The notes: generated by a model from the letters alone, not told the origin. Shown: positions 1 to 4,884, numbered from the stretch's first letter. The stretch is DNA of 5,297 nt from Eubacteriales bacterium (GCA_030695285.1 JAUYTF010000227.1:1-5297), one strand, 5' to 3'. Program-made: numbers and translations.

Positions 1-192
1 ATCCAGAAAACGGGCGGCAAGACCCCGCGGGATTTCAACATCACGCCGGACGGGAAGTTCCTACTCTCCGGTTTTCAGGACAGCAACGAGCTGATTCTCT
101 ATCGAATCGATCTGTCGAACGGTCAACTCACCGAGGCAGAGCGCACCGCAAGCAACTCGCCCACGGCTGTACTGTTTGCGGATTACGAGTAA
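1..192 (+). CDS. Lactonase-family beta-propeller protein (6-phosphogluconolactonase-like), C-terminal end
   Basis: The reading frame is open from the first base to a TAA at 190-192 and gives the last 63 residues of a protein that starts outside the window. The visible part contains PRDFNITPDGKFLL, then QDSNELILYRID and a closing SPTAVLF strand. This pattern (PR-x-F-x-I-x-PDG-+-FLL, then a Q-D-S/N-x-x-x-x-x-Y/F-x-I-D blade) is typical of the last blade of the seven-bladed lactonase family (Pfam Lactonase). Members hydrolyse 6-phosphogluconolactone in the pentose phosphate pathway or related sugar lactones; the substrate cannot be read from this fragment. The gene is convergent with the ferritin gene, and a shared hairpin lies between them. 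Family assignment is good; the exact enzyme activity is inference. Confidence 0.8.
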   Translation: MQKTGGKTPRDFNITPDGKFLLSGFQDSNELILYRIDLSNGQLTEAERTASNSPTAVLFADYE

Positions 193-269
193 GCGAACAA
201 CAAGTGCGCTTCTCATAAATAAAACTCGTTTTCAGATTTTGAACTGTAACCCCGCGCAAACGCGCGAAA

Positions 270-297
270 AAAGACCGCCGATTTCGCGGCGGTCTTT
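270..297. terminator. Hairpin terminator between convergent lactonase and ferritin genes
   Basis: An 11-bp perfect stem (AAAGACCGCCG at 270-280 with CGGCGGTCTTT at 287-297) closes a 6-nt loop. Read on the minus strand it is followed by a run of six Ts (plus-strand A-run 267-272), so it is a good intrinsic terminator for the ferritin gene ending at 320. On the plus strand the T run is only three bases, so for the lactonase gene it would be weaker. A bidirectional role fits the convergent arrangement. Confidence 0.85.
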
Positions 298-319
298 GCG
301 TGTTGCTGTGATGTTTTGC

Positions 320-832
320 TTACAGGACGAGGCTCGGAGCAGTGTACATCCGCGCGCCCATCTCCTGATCGAGCATGTAGAGTCCCTTGCTGTCTGTGCC
401 GAAAAGCTCCATCTTCTTGATGTTGTCGTTGGCGTTGGTCTCTTCCTCCGCCTGCTCCTTGACAAACCAGTCGAGGAACTGCATGGTGCGAAAGTCCTTC
501 GCCTCATACGCCACCTCGTAGATGGTATGAATGGAAGCGGTGATATACTGCTCATGCGTGAGGGAGGCACACAGCGCATCGATGTGCTTTTTCATTACGA
601 CGTCAGGCTTGCCGATGGCCTCAAGCGTGACTTTGATCTCGTTGTTTTGCATATATTTGATGAAAAGCAGCGCGTGGTCGCGCTCCTCCTGCGCCTGAAC
701 GGTAAACCAGTTGGCAAAGCCTTTCAGGCCCTGCTCCTCGTAATAGTTTGCAAAGTCTAAGTAGAGATACGCGGAGTAAAACTCCTTCGTGATCTGATCG
801 TTTAATAGTTTCATTACTTTTTCACTAAACAT
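320..832 (-). CDS. ftnA: Non-haem bacterial ferritin (FtnA type)
   Basis: Encodes a 170-residue ferritin, the usual length for bacterial FtnA, a 24-subunit cytoplasmic cage that oxidises Fe(II) and stores it as a ferric mineral. All residues of the ferroxidase centre known from E. coli FtnA fall at the same numbers: Glu17, Glu50, His53 (in QEERDH), Glu94, Gln127 and Glu130 (in EQAEEE); Tyr24 is also kept. No haem-binding Met at the bacterioferritin position is evident, and the sequence reads as FtnA rather than Bfr. I chose the ATG at 830-832 because GAGGAG lies 8 nt upstream; an in-frame ATG 21 bases further out overlaps that ribosome binding site and is unlikely. The gene stands alone with its own promoter and terminator. 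It probably protects the cell from iron-driven oxidative damage; the possible PerR-like box upstream supports this. Confidence 0.95.
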   Translation of the reverse strand: MFSEKVMKLLNDQITKEFYSAYLYLDFANYYEEQGLKGFANWFTVQAQEERDHALLFIKYMQNNEIKVTLEAIGKPDVVMKKHIDALCASLTHEQYITASIHTIYEVAYEAKDFRTMQFLDWFVKEQAEEETNANDNIKKMELFGTDSKGLYMLDQEMGARMYTAPSLVL

Positions 833-840
833 AATAATTG

Positions 841-847
841 CTCCTCT
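841..847 (-). promoter_or_regulatory. Ribosome binding site deciding the ferritin start
   Basis: On the minus strand AGAGGAG precedes the ATG at 832 by about 8 nt. This is an ideal spacing and excludes the upstream in-frame ATG at 853, which lies immediately 5' of the site. Confidence 0.8.
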
Positions 848-886
848 TCTCATTTGATCTTAAAGGGTCTAACTACATCGATGACT

Positions 887-901
887 TTATACATATTATA
901 A
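887..901 (-). promoter_or_regulatory. PerR-box-like palindrome over the ferritin -10
   Basis: Minus-strand sequence TTATAATATGTATAA matches the published PerR box TTATAATNATTATAA at 12 of the 14 specified positions. The outer arms TTATA/TATAA are perfectly symmetric. It covers the TATAAT hexamer, a position from which a repressor would block transcription. PerR control of ferritin-like genes is established in several Bacillota. The site here is inferred from pattern alone, and an AT-rich -10 can resemble such a box by chance. Confidence 0.4.
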
Positions 902-944
902 CCGATCTAACAGTATCATACCGTGCTTTTATCACGCAAGACAA
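895..944 (-). promoter_or_regulatory. Ferritin promoter region, two overlapping -10 candidates
   Basis: On the minus strand a perfect TATAAT (plus 895-900) lies about 60 nt upstream of the ferritin start but has no good -35 at 16-18 bp. A second arrangement has TTGTCT (plus 939-944), an 18-bp spacer and TATGAT (plus 915-920), each close to SigA consensus. Either or both could drive the gene. The TATAAT copy sits inside a PerR-box-like palindrome, listed separately. Confidence 0.55.
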
Positions 945-1025
945 TTCAATCTCAGCAAATTTTCTATTTAATTTTTGATCATCCCGGCAATAGCGTGACT
1001 TTCGCACATTCTTATGGTACATGTA

Positions 1026-1056
1026 TGCTATACTCAATATATACGTAAGGCGGTGA
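1026..1056 (+). promoter_or_regulatory. Promoter (extended -10) and ribosome binding site of the Rieske gene
   Basis: TGC-TATACT at 1026-1034 is an extended -10 (TGn plus a near-consensus hexamer). No convincing -35 is seen at 16-18 bp, as is common for extended -10 promoters. It lies about 27 nt before the Rieske start. AAGGCGGTGA at 1047-1056 matches the anti-Shine-Dalgarno complement AAGGAGGTGA at 9 of 10 bases and ends 4 nt before the ATG. Confidence 0.55.
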
Positions 1057-1060
1057 AGAT

Positions 1061-1390
1061 ATGGGGTATTATAAAATTGCCGAAGCGGACTCGATCAAGC
1101 CCGGCGAAAAAAAGAGTTTCCCGCTTCGCAGCAGGATGATCTTGCTGGTCAATGTCGGCGGCACTTATTATGCGCTCGACAATCGTTGCCCACACATGGG
1201 CGGCGCTCTCTCCGGCGGAGACCTGGAAGGCGCAACGCTTTCCTGTCCGCGGCACGGGGCGAGGTTTGATGTCCGCACCGGCAAGAACGTGGGGGACGCG
1301 AAGCTCGCGTTCATCCATGTGAAAGTCGGCGACGCAAAGGTGTTCCCCGTCAAGGTTGAGGGGCAAGACGTTCTCGTTGAACTCGACTAA
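1061..1390 (+). CDS. Small Rieske [2Fe-2S] ferredoxin-like protein
   Basis: A 109-residue soluble protein that is a single Rieske domain. The cluster-binding boxes are complete: C43-P-H45 (CPHMGG) and C62-P-R-H65 (CPRHG), 16 residues apart, so two Cys and two His can hold a [2Fe-2S] cluster. GG at 47-48 and the F69-D-V-R-T-G stretch after box 2 are also usual. There is no membrane segment or signal, so it resembles NirD and the Rieske ferredoxins of dioxygenase systems rather than a cytochrome bc1 subunit. No oxygenase or nitrite reductase partner is in the window, so its redox partner is unknown. The start is supported by the near-consensus ribosome binding site. It is probably cotranscribed with the small membrane protein 73 nt downstream. 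A redox or iron-linked role beside ferritin is plausible but only inferred. Confidence 0.92.
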   Translation: MGYYKIAEADSIKPGEKKSFPLRSRMILLVNVGGTYYALDNRCPHMGGALSGGDLEGATLSCPRHGARFDVRTGKNVGDAKLAFIHVKVGDAKVFPVKVEGQDVLVELD

Positions 1391-1405
1391 AGCCCGCTTC
1401 CAAAG

Positions 1406-1427
1406 ACACCGCTGCATCAGCGGCTGT
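1406..1427 (+). other. Intercistronic hairpin between Rieske and DUF2892 genes
   Basis: CCGCTG (1409-1414) and CAGCGG (1418-1423) form a 6-bp stem with a 3-nt loop. The stem extends by ACA/TGT if one C (1424) is bulged. No T-tract follows, so it is not a standard terminator; it could set relative expression or mRNA stability, or mean nothing. Confidence 0.35.
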
Positions 1428-1463
1428 GCATGAACCCACCTGTACCGGAAAGAAGGATAAAAA

Positions 1464-1658
1464 ATGAAAAAGAATGTTGGTCAAATCGACCGTTGGATTC
1501 GCATTGCTCTCGGAGTCGTACTCCTAAGCCTGCTGGTGTTTCTCTCCGGCCCTGTCCGCTGGATCGGGCTGATCGGACTCGTTCCGCTCATCACCGGACT
1601 GATCGGCTCCTGCCCGCTGTATGCGATCTTCAATCTCAACACAAACAAAGGGAAATAA
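1464..1658 (+). CDS. Small YgaP-like membrane protein (DUF2892)
   Basis: A 64-residue protein that matches by eye the DUF2892 family, the small membrane domain also found at the C-terminus of rhodanese YgaP. The N-terminus KKNVGQIDRWIRI is characteristic. Two hydrophobic segments follow at about 12-28 and 33-49, joined by a short SGPVR turn. The second ends in the family signature GLIGSCPLY with one Cys (C50), and the C-terminus is short and basic. The family is abundant in bacteria; its role as a standalone protein is not established, though a link to sulfur or redox metabolism is often suggested because of YgaP. AGAAGG at 1451-1456 lies 7 nt before the ATG and supports the start. The position after the Rieske gene, followed by a terminator, indicates a two-gene operon. 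Confidence 0.88.
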   Translation: MKKNVGQIDRWIRIALGVVLLSLLVFLSGPVRWIGLIGLVPLITGLIGSCPLYAIFNLNTNKGK

Positions 1659-1688
1659 TAGATTTAGGTCTTAGATGGTTTTTGTTCG

Positions 1689-1729
1689 CAACCCCCGTTG
1701 GCAGATGCTGGCGGGGGTTGTTGGTTTTT
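1689..1729 (+). terminator. Intrinsic terminator of the Rieske-DUF2892 operon
   Basis: A 9-bp stem (CAACCCCCG at 1689-1697 with CGGGGGTTG at 1712-1720) encloses a 14-nt loop that can pair further as CAG/CTG. TTGGTTTTT follows at 1721-1729. It starts 30 nt after the stop codon of the small membrane protein. Confidence 0.9.
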
Positions 1730-1787
1730 CGTGGCCGTCTGCCACTTTAAAGCAGATGCACTCGAAGGCTACCCATGACATGCCAAC

Positions 1788-1822
1788 CGCCCGCGCACCA
1801 TCTCGGCACGCGGGCGTTTTTT
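1788..1822 (+). terminator. Second plus-strand hairpin with T-tract
   Basis: CGCCCGCG (1788-1795) and CGCGGGCG (1809-1816) form an 8-bp GC stem with a 13-nt loop, followed on the plus strand by TTTTTT (1817-1822). Its T-run points along the plus strand, so it may back up the first terminator and stop readthrough into the opposing ATPase gene. It is also the only strong hairpin just after the ATPase stop (1853), where it could act on the minus strand without a U-tract. Confidence 0.7.
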
Positions 1823-1852
1823 GTCCGCTCGTTTTAAGGAAATACCCAAATA

Positions 1853-3718
1853 TTATTTGATCTTCTTCACATTCAGCATGCGGATGGCGTTGAGGATGGC
1901 GAGAATGGCGACGCCGACATCCGCAAAGATCGCAGCCCACATGCTGGCGATACCCAACGCGCCCAATAGCAGCACCAGCCCCTTGACCAGCAGCGCCAGC
2001 ACGATGTTTTGCTTCACGATGCGCAGCGTCTTTTTGGACACGCGAATCGCGGTTGCAATCTTGCTAGGCTCATCTGTCATGATGACGATATCCGCCGCCT
2101 CAATCGCCGCATCCGACCCCAGCGCGCCCATCGCGATGCCAATATCCGCCCTTGCGAGCACGGGAGCGTCGTTGATGCCGTCGCCCACAAACGCGAGCTT
2201 TCCGCGCGGGGACTTCTCGGCAAAGAGCTCCTCCACCTTCGCGACCTTGTCCGCCGGCAGCAGCTCGGTATACACGCGATCCAGCCCCAGCTCCGTAGCG
2301 ACACGCTCGCCGATGCGCTTTGCGTCGCCCGTAAGCATCACGATCTGGCGAATGCCAGCCTCCTTGAGCTCGCGGATAGCGCGTTTTGCATCCTCCTTGA
2401 CCTCGTCGGCAATCACGATATGGCCAATATACGCGCCGTCCTCTGCTACATGCACCACCGTGCCGATGACGTCCGGCGCCTCAATAAAGTCGATGCCGAG
2501 GCGACGCATGAGCTTCGCGTTCCCCGCGACGATCGTTTTTCCGTCTACCCGCGCGGTGACACCGTGGCCGGAGACCTCCTCCACGTCGCGGATGCGCGCG
2601 GCATCGATCGGCTGAGCGTAGGCATTTTGCAGCGAGCGAGAAATCGGGTGATTGGAGTAGCTCTCGGCATAGACCGCTTTCTCCAGCAGCGCGTCTGCGG
2701 ATATACCCCGCGGCTCGATCTGCTGCACACGAAAGATGCCCCGTGTGAGCGTGCCCGTCTTGTCGAAGACGACGATCTCCGTCTCGGCCAGCGCCTCGAG
2801 ATAATTGCTACCCTTGACGAGGATGCCGCGCCGGGAAGCGCCACCGATGCCGCCAAAGAAACTCAACGGAATGGAGATTACGAGAGCGCACGGGCAGGAG
2901 ATCACGAGAAAGATCAGCCCGCGATAGACCCAGTCGCCAAACGTCGCGCCCGGTAGAATGAGCGGTGGAACCAGCGCAAGCAGCACGGCTATGATGACGA
3001 CCACCGGCGTATAATACTGCGCAAACGTTGTGATGAAGTTTTCGGACTTGGACTTTTTGCTGCTCGCGTTCTCCACCAGATCGAGAATTTTGCTCACGGT
3101 GGATTCGCCATATTCCTTCGTGACCCGCGCGGTGACAAGACCATTGATGTTGATGCAGCCGCTCAGCAGCACATCTCCCTCGTCCACATCGCGCGGCAGA
3201 GACTCACCCGTGAGCACAGAAGTGTCCAGCGAAGAACTCCCGCTGAGCACAACCGCGTCTAGCGGCACACGCTCGCCAGGCTTGATGACGATGATCTCAC
3301 CCACCTCGACTGCATCGGGATCGACCCGCTCCAGGCTCTCGCCGCGCTTCACGTTCGCGTAATCCGGGCGGATGTCCATCAAGTCTGCAATCGACTTGCG
3401 AGACTGATCCAGCGCATAGCTTTGAAACAACTCACCTACCTGATAAAACAGCATGACGGCGACTGCCTCGGCAAAATCGCCCACGATAAACGCGCCGATG
3501 GTCGCAATGCTCATGAGAAAATTTTCGTCAAATACCTTGCCGCGCAGGATGTTGCGCACCGCGCGAAACAGCACATCCCCGCCGATGATGAAATATGCCG
3601 CGATAAACACGCCGAACGAGACCAGGTTCCCCTCCGTGCGCGTCAAAATCGCGAGCGCATATACCGCCGCGCCGATGCTTGTTTTGATCAGTCGTTTTTG
3701 ATTTCTTGTGCGCTTCAT
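1853..3718 (-). CDS. cadA: P1B-2 type Zn/Cd/Pb-exporting P-type ATPase lacking an N-terminal HMA domain
   Basis: A 621-residue membrane pump that should export divalent soft metals at the cost of ATP. P-type motifs in order are TGES (170-173, actuator), CPC (275-277, membrane metal site), DKTGT with phosphorylated Asp319, HP (357-358), TGD (463-465) and GDGINDAP (512-519). Lys579 and Asp600 are 21 residues apart, the same spacing as Lys693 and Asp714 of E. coli ZntA. With CPC these mark the Zn/Cd/Pb subgroup and argue against copper. Hydrophobic pairs lie near 14-50, 65-100, 235-285 and 570-615. The protein starts about 13 residues before the first membrane segment, so the usual HMA domain is missing and is supplied by the separate gene 4 nt upstream. 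I chose the ATG at 3718 because it follows that gene's stop, with AAAGG about 9 nt upstream; the longer reading overlaps the HMA gene. cadA is a family-level symbol; zntA would fit equally. Confidence 0.93.
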   Translation of the reverse strand: MKRTRNQKRLIKTSIGAAVYALAILTRTEGNLVSFGVFIAAYFIIGGDVLFRAVRNILRGKVFDENFLMSIATIGAFIVGDFAEAVAVMLFYQVGELFQSYALDQSRKSIADLMDIRPDYANVKRGESLERVDPDAVEVGEIIVIKPGERVPLDAVVLSGSSSLDTSVLTGESLPRDVDEGDVLLSGCININGLVTARVTKEYGESTVSKILDLVENASSKKSKSENFITTFAQYYTPVVVIIAVLLALVPPLILPGATFGDWVYRGLIFLVISCPCALVISIPLSFFGGIGGASRRGILVKGSNYLEALAETEIVVFDKTGTLTRGIFRVQQIEPRGISADALLEKAVYAESYSNHPISRSLQNAYAQPIDAARIRDVEEVSGHGVTARVDGKTIVAGNAKLMRRLGIDFIEAPDVIGTVVHVAEDGAYIGHIVIADEVKEDAKRAIRELKEAGIRQIVMLTGDAKRIGERVATELGLDRVYTELLPADKVAKVEELFAEKSPRGKLAFVGDGINDAPVLARADIGIAMGALGSDAAIEAADIVIMTDEPSKIATAIRVSKKTLRIVKQNIVLALLVKGLVLLLGALGIASMWAAIFADVGVAILAILNAIRMLNVKKIK

Positions 3719-3722
3719 TCTG

Positions 3723-3944
3723 CTACGCCTTTCGCACCACGACATCCGGCTCCACTTTCTTGACGATCGCCGACGCCTGCGTGAGAATCTCATCCATGCG
3801 CGCGTCTTCCCCTTCGATCACCATCTTGGTGGTAACAAAATTGACGCTCGCGGCAGAAACACCGTTGAGCTTGGCAACCGCGTTTTCAATCTTTGCCGCG
3901 CAGCTCGCGCAGCCAAGTCCTTCCAGACGAACTGTCTTCTTCAT
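3723..3944 (-). CDS. Standalone heavy-metal-associated (HMA) domain protein
   Basis: A 73-residue protein made of one HMA domain, the fold of CopZ and of the N-terminal domains of P1B ATPases. The metal-binding loop is GLGCASC, with Cys12 and Cys15 followed by AAKIENAVAKLNGV, the typical first helix. The rest fits the usual beta-alpha-beta-beta-alpha-beta layout (VNFVTTKMVIEGE, then MDEILTQASAIVKKVEP). It lies directly upstream of an ATPase that lacks this domain, with 4 nt between its TAG and the ATPase ATG, so the two are surely cotranscribed and probably translationally coupled. The likely role is to pass Zn or Cd to the pump or to regulate it in trans. AAGGA lies 5 nt before the start. 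The first 18 codons and ribosome binding site are duplicated just upstream. Copper transfer is less likely given the pump type. Confidence 0.88.
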   Translation of the reverse strand: MKKTVRLEGLGCASCAAKIENAVAKLNGVSAASVNFVTTKMVIEGEDARMDEILTQASAIVKKVEPDVVVRKA

Positions 3945-4032
3945 GTAATTCCTTCTTCTGCCTTCGCCGCGCAGCTCGCGTAGCCGAGTCCCTCCAGACG
4001 AACTGTCTTCTTCATGTAATTTCCTCTTCTGC
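3891..4032. repeat. 71-bp head-to-tail tandem duplication at the HMA 5' end
   Basis: Unit A is 3891-3961 and unit B is 3962-4032. They are directly adjacent, each 71 bp, and by eye differ at six positions (3894/3965, 3910/3981, 3915/3986, 3921/3992, 3951/4022, 3953/4024), about 92% identity. Each unit carries a ribosome binding site, a start codon and the first 18 HMA codons on the minus strand. The junction is what creates the 24-codon remnant. Confidence 0.92.
3941..4015 (-). pseudogene. Truncated duplicate of the HMA gene start (24-codon remnant or leader ORF)
   Basis: A second ATG at 4015, with its own GAGGA 6 nt upstream, opens a 24-codon reading frame. Its first 18 residues equal those of the HMA protein except that Cys12 is Tyr (GLGYASCAAK instead of GLGCASCAAK). 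The frame then runs into the ribosome binding site of the true gene and ends at a TGA overlapping the HMA start as ATGA. With one Cys and no rest of the fold it cannot be a working metal-binding domain. It may be a relic of a second HMA gene, or it may work as a leader that couples translation to the HMA gene. Three of the four base differences in the 18 shared codons are synonymous. Confidence 0.75.
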
Positions 4033-4045
4033 TGCTGTTAGCAGC
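4031..4045 (-). other. Leader hairpin in the HMA-ATPase transcript
   Basis: GCTGCT (4031-4036) and AGCAGC (4040-4045) form a 6-bp stem with a 3-nt loop. In the minus-strand mRNA it lies directly 5' of the ribosome binding site of the 24-codon remnant. It could affect mRNA stability or translation. No T-tract follows. Confidence 0.4.
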
Positions 4046-4092
4046 ATGTGTGATTCAATCATAGAGAAATTTGTAAACCCGTTGTTTTCGAT

Positions 4093-4116
4093 ACAGTTGA
4101 ATGGTTGCTCAACTGT
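4093..4116. promoter_or_regulatory. Operator 1 (24-bp palindrome, ArsR-type)
   Basis: Perfect inverted repeat ACAGTTGA-N8-TCAACTGT with spacer ATGGTTGC. It covers the -35 of the proposed plus promoter and begins about at the start point expected for the minus promoter. Palindromes of this general size are typical targets of dimeric ArsR/SmtB repressors, and the encoding gene is adjacent. Confidence 0.8.
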
Positions 4117-4125
4117 TAATACTAT
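4097..4125 (+). promoter_or_regulatory. Proposed divergent promoter of the arsR/cadC gene, overlapping the opposing promoter
   Basis: TTGAAT (4097-4102), a 17-bp spacer and TACTAT (4120-4125) form a reasonable SigA promoter. Its -35 and spacer lie in operator 1, and its -10 overlaps the -10 of the opposing promoter by two bases. This would give a leader of about 160 nt before the repressor start. A second candidate lies downstream at 4193-4201. Confidence 0.55.
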
Positions 4126-4153
4126 TATAGTTGAATGCTTGCTCAACTGTCAA
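4124..4153 (-). promoter_or_regulatory. Strong SigA-type promoter of the HMA-ATPase operon
   Basis: On the minus strand a perfect TTGACA (plus 4148-4153) and a perfect TATAAT (plus 4124-4129) are separated by 18 bp. This leaves a leader of about 100 nt before the first start codon (4015). The spacer is occupied by most of operator 2, so a bound repressor would block polymerase directly. Confidence 0.85.
4127..4150. promoter_or_regulatory. Operator 2 (24-bp palindrome, ArsR-type)
   Basis: ATAGTTGA-N8-TCAACTGT with spacer ATGCTTGC. It differs from operator 1 at two of 24 positions (one arm base and one spacer base) and lies 34 bp from it, in the same orientation. It fills the spacer of the strong minus promoter and touches both of its hexamers. 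Confidence 0.82.
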
Positions 4154-4192
4154 GGGTGTTTCGCAATTTTTTCGTTGCTTTTTCGCAAGGCG

Positions 4193-4201
4193 TGGTATGA
4201 T
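4193..4201 (+). promoter_or_regulatory. Second candidate arsR/cadC promoter (extended -10)
   Basis: TGG-TATGAT forms an extended -10, with TTGCTT at 4175-4180 and a short 15-bp spacer. It lies outside both operators, so if active it would give repressor expression that is not directly autoregulated. Choice between this and the overlapping promoter cannot be made from sequence. Confidence 0.4.
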
Positions 4202-4208
4202 AGAGGAA

Positions 4209-4248
4209 GTAGTTTTCCAGAGCAGACACAGAGTCGTGCGGGAACTAC
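4209..4248 (+). other. Leader RNA hairpin upstream of arsR/cadC
   Basis: GTAGTTTTC (4209-4217) pairs with GGGAACTAC (4240-4248) including two G-U pairs. Above a four-base bulge, GCAGAC (4222-4227) pairs with GTC and TGC (4233-4239) around one bulged G. No T-run follows, so it is not a terminator. It matches no riboswitch class I know, and it may simply stabilise the 5' end of the mRNA. Confidence 0.35.
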
Positions 4249-4293
4249 ACTTCATATGCTTTCAAATCGGCAACAGCTACGAAAGGTCAAACG

Positions 4294-4671
4294 ATGGGCA
4301 GAGAAGATTACGTATGCGACTGCGACATCATCCACGCGGATGTAGTGGCATCCGTCAAGCGGAATATGCCGGAGGAAAGCGAGCTGTATGACCTCTCGGA
4401 CTTTTTCAAAGTACTTGGGGACAGCACGCGTTCCAAGATCATGTGGGCGCTGGACGAGCACGAGCTATGCGTTTGCGATCTTGCGGCGCTGCTCAACATG
4501 ACAAAATCCGCCATCTCGCACCAGCTGCGCGCGCTGCGGGACGCAAACCTCGTCATCAACCGCCGCGACGGCAAAAATATCTACTACGCCCTGGCGGACG
4601 ACCATGTGCGCCAGATCTTTGAGATGGGCCTGGAGCACATCCGCGAAACCTGCGAACCGGGCGAAGGCTAA
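4294..4671 (+). CDS. cadC: ArsR/SmtB-family metal-sensing repressor, CadC type
   Basis: A 125-residue winged-helix repressor that should bind the two operators upstream and release them on binding Cd, Pb or Zn. ELCVCDLA at 57-64 carries Cys59 and Cys61, equal to Cys58 and Cys60 of S. aureus CadC. The N-terminal Cys8 and Cys10 can complete the four-cysteine alpha3N site, though CadC has Cys7 and Cys11, so spacing differs. The second site also looks complete: Asp102, His104, His115 and Glu118 match Asp101, His103, His114 and Glu117 of CadC. The recognition helix is MTKSAISHQLRALRDANLV (69-87), and the wing is RRDGKNIYYAL. GAAAGG 7 nt before the ATG supports the start. The gene is divergent from the HMA and ATPase genes, which it very likely controls together with itself. 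Zn versus Cd/Pb preference cannot be settled by sequence. Confidence 0.93.
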   Translation: MGREDYVCDCDIIHADVVASVKRNMPEESELYDLSDFFKVLGDSTRSKIMWALDEHELCVCDLAALLNMTKSAISHQLRALRDANLVINRRDGKNIYYALADDHVRQIFEMGLEHIRETCEPGEG

Positions 4672-4745
4672 GGCAAGAAGGCACGCGACGGAACACCGGC
4701 GGCTGGCTTTGACAGCGCGGCACTCTGCGCTGCATCGAGCGCGAT

Positions 4746-4762
4746 TCCCCCCTTGCGGGGGA
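4746..4762 (+). terminator. Possible weak terminator of arsR/cadC
   Basis: TCCCCC (4746-4751) pairs with GGGGGA (4757-4762) around a 5-nt loop and is followed by GGATTATT rather than a clean T-tract. It is the most stable hairpin after the repressor gene. Short hairpins of this C-run/G-run kind also occur as dispersed intergenic repeats, so its role is uncertain. Confidence 0.4.
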
Positions 4763-4811
4763 GGATTATTCCATGCGTTGCACCACCCGTTCATATTTAT
4801 TAACTATTTAC

Positions 4812-4823
4812 GCATAATTATGC
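4812..4823. repeat. Palindrome GCATAATTATGC, first copy of CATAATTATG
   Basis: A perfect 12-bp palindrome about 80 bp upstream of the -35 of the next gene. It shares its central 10 bases with the palindrome at 4885-4896. It resembles an ARG box (TGAAT-W4-ATTCA) with GCAT in place of GAAT in each half, which would fit an arginine-type transporter gene, but this is weak inference. Confidence 0.45.
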
Positions 4824-4884
4824 ATGTAACGATCAGATCTAGTCGTTTTTGATGATTTTTATGTAATATTTGTGAATATTTTGC

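Noticed and set aside
1061..1417. Long minus-strand frames opposite the Rieske gene and similar frames opposite the ATPase, including a 315-codon plus-strand frame at 2009-2956
   Set aside because: They are antisense shadows of clearly recognised genes, rich in Arg, Ser and His, with no domain pattern and no convincing ribosome binding site.
3716..3793. Extended ATPase start at 3793 adding 25 residues
   Set aside because: The added stretch is Arg/Ser-rich, lies in another frame of the HMA gene, and lacks a family match. The ATG at 3718 just after the HMA stop is the natural coupled start.
1853..3944. Copper export (CopA/CopZ) as the function of the HMA-ATPase pair
   Set aside because: The CPC motif alone is shared, but Lys579 and the Asp in FADVG (600) are the Zn/Cd/Pb-group residues, and the divergent repressor is CadC-like rather than CsoR or CopY.
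4159..4188. Direct repeat TTTCGCAA (4159-4166 and 4181-4188)
   Set aside because: Only eight bases, T-rich surroundings and no symmetry; chance is a sufficient explanation.
4707..4713. TTTGACA in the GC-rich gap as a promoter -35
   Set aside because: No -10-like hexamer is found at 16-18 bp downstream; the following sequence is GC-rich.
4672..4803. In-frame open stretch after the arsR/cadC stop, as a possible C-terminal extension or stop-codon readthrough
   Set aside because: The ending at Glu118 and a short tail matches the family length, and the 43 following codons show no recognisable fold.
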